Part shown: positions 6,747-10,673 of the stretch, piece after piece
Layout: the number at the start of each line of letters is the position of its first letter
Numbering within the stretch: position 1 is the first letter of the stretch
Notes under the pieces: generated by a model
Databases searched by the model: none
What the model was told of the DNA's origin: nothing
The model's input: only the letters and a program-made list of their open reading frames with translations
Made by a program: the position numbers and the translations under genes
NCBI GenBank assembly: GCA_039798005.1
Contig: JBDKGV010000114.1
Coordinates: 1 to 10,673, forward strand
Direction of reading: 5' to 3'
Source: JBDKGV01 sp039798005
GTDB taxonomy: Bacteria > Fibrobacterota > Fibrobacteria > UBA5070
DNA: 10,673 bases

Positions 6747-6960
6747 AGTAGTTCTTCCAAATGCCCTCGCCGCGAGCGAAGTTTGGATCCTCGAAATCGA
6801 TCTCACGGCTTTCGTCTTCTTCATCGTCGTCGTCAAGGCTTCCACCCGCACGGGCATCGTCCTCGAATTCTTCGCCGAAGCCACCGCCTTCGAACTCCTC
6901 GAATTCATCTTGCTGCTTGCTCTTGCGGGCAAAGCCCCACGAAAGCTCGGATGGACGCAT
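6721..6960 (-). CDS. Small, highly acidic protein of unknown function
   Basis: I do not recognise this 79-residue protein. It starts MRPSELSWGFARKSKQQDEF and then becomes strongly acidic: 29 Asp/Glu against 8 Lys/Arg, with a run LDDDDEEDE at about 42-50 and Phe-spaced repeats (DEFEEFEGGGFGEEFEDD) at about 18-35. There is no signal peptide, membrane segment or cysteine. The ATG at 6960 has a near-perfect ribosome site (GGAGG, 6 bases upstream), better than that of any neighbour, which argues for real translation. The stop overlaps the proposed start of the lytic transglycosylase by 26 bases, and the gene precedes that envelope operon on the same strand. It is probably disordered and could be a binding partner or an expression-coupling leader gene; neither is shown. 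Confidence 0.65.
   Translation of the reverse strand: MRPSELSWGFARKSKQQDEFEEFEGGGFGEEFEDDARAGGSLDDDDEEDESREIDFEDPNFARGEGIWKNYSEDLDLEE
6741..6758 (-). promoter_or_regulatory. Ribosome site and CTG start deciding the mltD start
   Basis: On the minus strand GGAAG (6758-6754) is followed by a 7-base spacer and CTG (6746-6744). The codon opens a reading frame whose first residues are two basic or polar stretches, a hydrophobic core and a lipobox ending at Cys22. The site lies inside the last codons of the acidic gene, so ribosomes terminating there could re-initiate. CTG is a rare start codon, so this is a proposal that rests on the fit of the signal peptide and the spacing. Confidence 0.45.
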
Positions 6961-7018
6961 ACTACTCCTCCAAACAAAGCTGTAATGGCTGATCATGGCA
7001 ATTTACTACCACATATCC

Positions 7019-7035
7019 TCTGGTTGGCAACCAGA
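7019..7035 (-). other. Tight hairpin between tRNA-Pro and the acidic gene
   Basis: TCTGGTT (7019-7025) and AACCAGA (7029-7035) form a perfect 7-base stem with a 3-base loop, starting 8 bases past the tRNA 3' end. There is no U-run after it on either strand, so it is not a standard intrinsic terminator. It could mark tRNA 3' processing, partial termination, or the structured leader of the acidic gene mRNA, whose ribosome site lies about 50 bases further on. Confidence 0.45.
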
Positions 7036-7042
7036 AGTTTAA

Positions 7043-7114
7043 TCGGGATGACACGATTTGAACGTGCAACCACCTGCTCCCAAAGCAGGCACTCTACCGT
7101 TGAGCTACATCCCG
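7043..7114 (-). tRNA. tRNA-Pro (anticodon UGG)
   Basis: A complete cloverleaf folds from the minus strand. The acceptor stem CGGGATG/CATCCCG is fully paired, with discriminator A at 7043. The D arm is GCTC-AACGGTA-GAGT, with a terminal G-U pair. The anticodon stem CCTGC/GCAGG holds the loop TTTGGGA (U33, anticodon TGG, G37). The variable loop is five bases (TGGTT), and the T arm is GCACG-TTCAAAT-CGTGT. UGG reads proline codons, and G37 is the usual m1G37 position of tRNA-Pro. The 3' CCA is not encoded (the DNA continues TT), so a CCA-adding enzyme must supply it. Confidence 0.95.
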
Positions 7115-7129
7115 TAACAAGGACGGGCA

Positions 7130-7158
7130 AAGCTAATCACAGCATGCGCGAATTGCAA
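7130..7158 (-). promoter_or_regulatory. Possible sigma70-type promoter of tRNA-Pro
   Basis: On the minus strand TTGCAA (7158-7153, four of six matches to the -35 consensus) and TAGCTT (7135-7130, three of six to the -10) are separated by exactly 17 bases. They would place a transcription start about 8-10 bases before the mature tRNA. The TTGCAA sits in the palindrome ATTGCAAT (7152-7159). The match is modest; the spacing and position carry most of the weight. The rest of the divergent gap up to 7240 shows no clear plus-strand promoter. It does hold two GAAATTT direct repeats (7161-7167 and 7183-7189) exactly 22 bases apart. Confidence 0.35.
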
Positions 7159-7240
7159 TGGAAATTTTGAGCCCGTCTTGAAGAAATTTGTGCCAGCATC
7201 TGCCCCCATGCCTGCGACAATTGGTTTAACTTGTCCAACA

Positions 7241-9145
7241 ATGGCCCAAAGGCGACGCAGAAAAAAGATCGGCGAGATCCTTCTCGCCCAGGGACTTGTC
7301 ACTCAAGAGACCCTCGACAAGGCGATGGAGGAACATCGCAGGTCAGGGACCAGCTTGGGTACTGTTCTGGTGAATCAAGGATTGATCGACTTGGATACGC
7401 TCCAAGGCATCCTTGGTCTCCAGATGGAGCTGTCCGGTCAGCGCAAACGACTGGGTGAGATCCTCATTGATCGAGGCTTGATCGATCAGGCAAAGCTTGA
7501 GCTTGCGCTTGCCGAGCAGAAGAAGCAAAGCGGCAAGAAGCTTGGCGACATCCTGGTCAAGCTCGGCTTGGTGGAAGAGCAGGCTCTGATCGAGGCGATC
7601 TCGGCACAGCTTGACGTCGCTCGCGTGGTCTTGGACAACATCCAGATCGAAGCCAGCGTGGCCAAGCTCATCCCGCAGGAAATGGCGCGCAATTACAAGG
7701 CCATCCCCTTGTGGGAACAGGACGGCATCCTCACCGTCGCCATGGCCGACCCGACCAACCTGCGCACCTTGGACCACATCAAGTTCAAGACCGGCAAGGA
7801 TGTCGACCCGGTCATGGCCACCGAGAAGGAAATTGAGGCCGCCCTCAATCGAACCTACAAGGCCGATGGATCGGACTCCCTCAAGGAGCTGTTCGGATCC
7901 AATGACGGCTCCGACGACAAGGATCTCGATGTCGTCAAGACCGAGGTTCAAGAGGAACAGCTCGCCGACGAGGAAGGTCGGCAGGTCGTCAAGGTGGTCA
8001 ACGCCATCGTGAACGGCGCCATCGCCCTCGGCGCCTCGGACATTCACATGGAACCGCAGGAAACGCATCTGCGTCTGCGCTACCGTGTCGATGGCGACTT
8101 GATCGAGCGCGATCATATTCCCGCGCGCTGGATGAACCAGGTCACCTCACGCATCAAGGTGCTGGCCAGCATGGACATCGCTGAGAAGCGCAAGCCTCTC
8201 GACGGCCGCTTCACCATCCGGCACAACGGGAAGGAAGTCGACCTGCGCGTCAATTCCTTCCCGGTCTCCTTGCGCAATCGCGGTGTTTGCGAGAAGATCG
8301 TGATGCGAATTCTCGATCCCAATGCGAACAACATCCCTCTGGAGAAGATGGGATTCCTCCCGTCGATGTACAAGCAGTTCGAGGAGGTGATCAACCTTCC
8401 CGACGGCGTGGTCCTGGTGACCGGCCCGACAGGGTCCGGCAAGTCCTCCACGCTGTATTCCTGCATTCGCAAGGTGCTTTCGCCGGAAGTCAACATCGTC
8501 ACGATGGAAGATCCGGTGGAGATGAACATCCCCGGAATCAGCCAAGGACAGATCAACAAGGGCGCAGGGTTCACCTTTGCGGCCGGTATCCGAGCCATCC
8601 TGCGTCAGGATCCCGACATCATCATGATCGGTGAAATGCGTGACAAGGAAACCGCCGAAATGGCGGTTCAGGCCGCCTTGACCGGACACCTGGTCTTCTC
8701 GACCCTGCACACCAACGATGCCGCCGGCGCCTTCACCCGCATGCTGGACATGGGGCTTGAGCCGTTCCTGGTGGCATCCTGCGTGAAGGGGATTCTGGCC
8801 CAGCGCCTTGTGCGCCGCTCGTGCCCCAAGTGCGTCGAACCCAAGGCCTATCCCGACGAGATGCTGGTCAAGCTTGGCATCCGCCCGGGTACCGTCTTCT
8901 ATGCCGGCAAGGGCTGCAAGTTCTGCAGCGGCACCGGATACAAGGGGCGAATGGGCATCTTCGAATTCCTCATTCCCGACGACCACATGCGCGCCATGAT
9001 CCTCGGGCGCGAGAGTTCCGACAACATCAAGGCGTATGCGAAGTCCAAGGGATTGGTCACGCTGCGTCGCGATGGTCTGATGAAAGCCATCCAAAAGCTC
9101 ACCACGATCGAGCAAGTCATTGCCGCATCCCAGAACGACCTCTGA
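7241..9145 (+). CDS. pilB: Type IV pilus/type II secretion assembly ATPase with tandem MshEN domains
   Basis: A 634-residue GspE/PilB-family hexameric ATPase driving pilus or pseudopilus assembly at the inner membrane. Residues 9-123 hold four repeats of the MshEN type (KIGEILLAQGL at 9, SLGTVLVNQGL at 38, RLGEILIDRGL at 70, KLGDILVKLGL at 100), a fold that binds cyclic-di-GMP in MshE. A linker with an Asp/Glu-rich stretch at about 209-245 leads to the ATPase core: Walker A GPTGSGKSS (395-403), Asp box TMEDPVE (421-427), Walker B DPDIIMIGEMRD (457-468) and His box TGHLVFSTLHTND (481-493). Four cysteines (C528, C531, C559, C562) form the zinc site typical of GspE/PilB. The ATG at 7241 starts four residues before an Arg-rich run and the first repeat; upstream in-frame TTG 7178 and ATG 7208 are possible, and none has a ribosome site. 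GspE is the main alternative name. Confidence 0.9.
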   Translation: MAQRRRRKKIGEILLAQGLVTQETLDKAMEEHRRSGTSLGTVLVNQGLIDLDTLQGILGLQMELSGQRKRLGEILIDRGLIDQAKLELALAEQKKQSGKKLGDILVKLGLVEEQALIEAISAQLDVARVVLDNIQIEASVAKLIPQEMARNYKAIPLWEQDGILTVAMADPTNLRTLDHIKFKTGKDVDPVMATEKEIEAALNRTYKADGSDSLKELFGSNDGSDDKDLDVVKTEVQEEQLADEEGRQVVKVVNAIVNGAIALGASDIHMEPQETHLRLRYRVDGDLIERDHIPARWMNQVTSRIKVLASMDIAEKRKPLDGRFTIRHNGKEVDLRVNSFPVSLRNRGVCEKIVMRILDPNANNIPLEKMGFLPSMYKQFEEVINLPDGVVLVTGPTGSGKSSTLYSCIRKVLSPEVNIVTMEDPVEMNIPGISQGQINKGAGFTFAAGIRAILRQDPDIIMIGEMRDKETAEMAVQAALTGHLVFSTLHTNDAAGAFTRMLDMGLEPFLVASCVKGILAQRLVRRSCPKCVEPKAYPDEMLVKLGIRPGTVFYAGKGCKFCSGTGYKGRMGIFEFLIPDDHMRAMILGRESSDNIKAYAKSKGLVTLRRDGLMKAIQKLTTIEQVIAASQNDL

Positions 9146-9762
9146 TGCCCACTGAAGAACGCATTGAAAAGATGCGGCAGATCGCCGCACTGCGCACCCG
9201 CCACTACACCTTCGTGCTTGAGGATTTCAACGACCCTCACAACATCTCGGCCGTCATGCGCACCTGCGAGTGCTTCGGGATCCAGGATGTGCATGTGATC
9301 GAGGAATCACGCAAGTTCAGAGCATCCTTCTCCATCCTGCGCGGGGCGGGGAAGTGGCTGACCCTGCATCGCTGGACGACTCGGCAGGCCTGCTTGGACC
9401 ATTTGCGACAGGAAGGCTACCGCATCGCGGTCGCCTCCTCGAAGGCCGAGACCTCCTTTCATCAGGCGGACATGGCGCCCAAGACGGCCATCTACATGGG
9501 CACCGAATTCTTCGGGCCATCGGGGCATATCTTGGAGAATTCAGATCTTGTTTTCCGGATTCCGCAGCACGGCTTCACCGAAAGCCTGAACGTCTCGGTG
9601 TGCGCAGGAATGCTCGTGTTCCATCTCGATCAACACATGGAAACCAACGGCCGGGCCAACTTCACCCTGTCCAGGCCTGAACGTGAGGCCTTGGTTGAGT
9701 TGTGGGTCGGATCCCATGGCAGCGGGGAGTTGTTTCCGGGTTCGGCACCTCAGGAAGAATGA
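9145..9762 (+). CDS. trmH: SpoU/TrmH-family RNA 2'-O-methyltransferase
   Basis: A 205-residue SPOUT methyltransferase with all three SpoU motifs. Motif 1 is NDPHNISAVMRTCECFG (29-45), with Asn33 and the catalytic-type Arg39. Motif 2 is AIYMGTEFFG (115-124). Motif 3 is RIPQHGFTESLNVSVCAG (138-155), which forms the trefoil-knot SAM site. The N-terminal RIEKMRQIAALRTRHYTFVL and the length resemble TrmH, which methylates the 2'-OH of G18 in tRNA, rather than the longer RlmB rRNA enzymes; other SpoU substrates cannot be excluded. The ATG overlaps the ATPase stop by one base (TGATG), and its TGA overlaps the rarA start (ATGA), so it is the middle gene of a coupled trio. Confidence 0.88.
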   Translation: MPTEERIEKMRQIAALRTRHYTFVLEDFNDPHNISAVMRTCECFGIQDVHVIEESRKFRASFSILRGAGKWLTLHRWTTRQACLDHLRQEGYRIAVASSKAETSFHQADMAPKTAIYMGTEFFGPSGHILENSDLVFRIPQHGFTESLNVSVCAGMLVFHLDQHMETNGRANFTLSRPEREALVELWVGSHGSGELFPGSAPQEE

Positions 9763-10673
9763 GCGACCTGTTCGGCTCGACCCTCGCGCCGGCGTCCCTA
9801 CCGCTTTCCGAACGGGTACGCCCGGGCGATTTTTCCCAGCTTCTGGGCGGGGCCGAGCTTTTTGCACCGGGAAGCCCTTTCCGCAAAGGCGCGGAGAACG
9901 ACGCCTTGGGGTCGATCATCCTGTGGGGACCACCCGGCTGCGGCAAGACCACCGTTGCGCGGCTGCTCAAGGAACATTCCACAAGACCTTGGCGCACCCT
10001 GTCCGCGGTCGAGTCGGGACTTCCCGACCTGCGCAAGCTCTTGGAAGAGGCCAACGGATTGCGGCGCTTGGGATCCAAGGCTCCAAGGCTTTTCATCGAT
10101 GAGATCCATCGCTTCAACAAGGCGCAGCAGGATGCACTTCTGCCTGCGGTCGAGTCGGGGATGATCCTTTTGACGGGGGCCACTACTGAGAATCCGTCCT
10201 ATGCACTCAATCCAGCCCTTGTCAGCCGATGCCAAGTCTTCCAGCTTCAAGCGCTGGAAGGGGAGCACTTGGAGGCCTTGCTCACCCGTGCGTGGAACGA
10301 ACCTGTCGGACTGGGGCGAGCCAGCATCCTGTCGGATGAAGCGATCGCCAGAATCCTGTCCTTGGCTCAAGGGGATGCCCGTGCCGCCTTGAACCTGCTG
10401 GAGTGGTGCGCCGCGACTCTCGATCCGCAACAGGAATTGCTGGCCGACCATGTCAGCGCCTGTGCCCAACGCCGTCCGGTCGCCTACGACAGGACTGGAG
10501 ATGGACGCTACCAGTCGATTTCCGCCCTGCACAAGTCGGTGCGGGGTTCCGACCCCCAGGCGGCGGCCTACTGGCTTGGCAGGATGCTGGAAGGGGGAGA
10601 GGACCCGGTCTATGTGGCACGGCGCCTGATTCGCATGGCCAGTGAGGACGTCGGGCTTGCCGACCCCCAGGCA
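9759..10673 (+). CDS. rarA: Replication-associated recombination protein A, AAA+ ATPase (3' end cut by window)
   Basis: 305 codons are visible, open to the right edge. The protein starts MSDLFGSTLAPASLPLSERV; the RP-x-x-F/L-x-x-x-x-G pattern at 21-30 is the usual RarA/MgsA/WRNIP1 opening. Walker A is GPPGCGKTT (57-65), with Cys where Thr is more common. Walker B is LFIDEIHRFNKAQQDALLP (111-129), followed by sensor 1 LLTGATTENPS (138-148), the arginine-finger region NPALVSRC (151-158), and sensor 2 GDARAALNLLE. RYQSISALHKSVRGSDP and RRLIRMASEDVGLADPQA are the family's C-terminal tetramerisation signatures. RarA acts at stalled forks and associates with SSB and the replisome in other bacteria. 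The start overlaps the trmH stop by four bases (ATGA), with AGGAAG directly upstream. Usual family length is about 430-450 residues, so roughly a third is missing beyond the edge. Confidence 0.94.
   Translation, partial: MSDLFGSTLAPASLPLSERVRPGDFSQLLGGAELFAPGSPFRKGAENDALGSIILWGPPGCGKTTVARLLKEHSTRPWRTLSAVESGLPDLRKLLEEANGLRRLGSKAPRLFIDEIHRFNKAQQDALLPAVESGMILLTGATTENPSYALNPALVSRCQVFQLQALEGEHLEALLTRAWNEPVGLGRASILSDEAIARILSLAQGDARAALNLLEWCAATLDPQQELLADHVSACAQRRPVAYDRTGDGRYQSISALHKSVRGSDPQAAAYWLGRMLEGGEDPVYVARRLIRMASEDVGLADPQA

Noticed and set aside
6825..6977. Extending the lytic transglycosylase to the ATG at 6977
   Set aside because: The extension would overlap the whole acidic gene and bury the lipoprotein signal about 90 residues inside the protein.
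8147..9190. Long minus-strand open frame opposite the pilus ATPase, and similar ones at 5640-6650 (plus) and 9798-10532 (minus)
   Set aside because: Each mirrors a gene with complete family motifs, and none has a domain or ribosome site of its own.
1..10673. Search for transposases, integrases, CRISPR repeats, toxin-antitoxin pairs and prophage genes
   Set aside because: All intact frames are accounted for by chromosomal housekeeping or envelope genes; no repeat arrays or terminal inverted repeats were seen. The tRNA-Pro has no neighbouring integrase or duplicated 3' end that would suggest an attachment site.

Overview
The window is GC-rich (an impression of about 60 %, not computed), densely coding bacterial chromosome. 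The gene content (lipoprotein lytic transglycosylase, pilus-type secretion ATPase, SppA, RarA, TrmH) points to a Gram-negative-type bacterium. A lineage of the Fibrobacterota/FCB kind is my guess from the overall style of the proteins; nothing in the window settles the phylum. I see no insertion sequence, prophage, CRISPR array or other mobile element, so this reads as core chromosome.

Left block, minus strand, 1-3859, read right to left. It starts with a Lys/Ala/Pro-rich AT-hook protein with a helix-turn-helix-like C-terminal part (3311-3859), followed by a hairpin. Next come an RNase R-like exoribonuclease (1174-3135) and a cytosolic-type 5'-nucleotidase (236-1174) whose start shares one base with the exoribonuclease stop codon. 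Last is the beginning of trpF (phosphoribosylanthranilate isomerase), which runs off the left edge. RNase R releases nucleoside 5'-monophosphates and 5'-nucleotidases dephosphorylate them, so the overlapping pair could form a short RNA-to-nucleoside route.

Middle block, minus strand, 3860-7114, read right to left. A tRNA-Pro(UGG) gene is followed by a tight hairpin and a 79-residue, strongly acidic protein with an excellent ribosome binding site. An MltD-like lipoprotein lytic transglycosylase with three LysM domains overlaps the end of that gene and appears to start at a CUG codon. SppA (signal peptide peptidase, S49) begins one base after the transglycosylase stop. The last three genes look like one translationally coupled cell-envelope operon. 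The 138-base gap after sppA holds a perfect dyad plus extra half-sites, suggestive of an operator in front of the AT-hook gene.

Right block, plus strand, 7241-10673. A PilB/GspE-type ATPase carries two N-terminal MshEN-like units (four repeats of the RLG...GL type, a cyclic-di-GMP-binding fold). It is followed by TrmH-type tRNA/rRNA 2'-O-methyltransferase and RarA (AAA+ replication-recombination factor, cut by the right edge). Both junctions are stop/start overlaps (TGATG and ATGA), so the three genes are probably one transcript. The 126-base divergent gap between the tRNA and the ATPase must hold promoters for both directions; only the tRNA-side one can be suggested.

The points most worth a second look are the RNase R homologue that appears to lack its cold-shock domains, its coupling to a 5'-nucleotidase, the histone-H1-like AT-hook protein with a dyad cluster upstream, and the acidic small protein overlapping a CUG-initiated lipoprotein gene. 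I did not find a clear new defence or mobile system.
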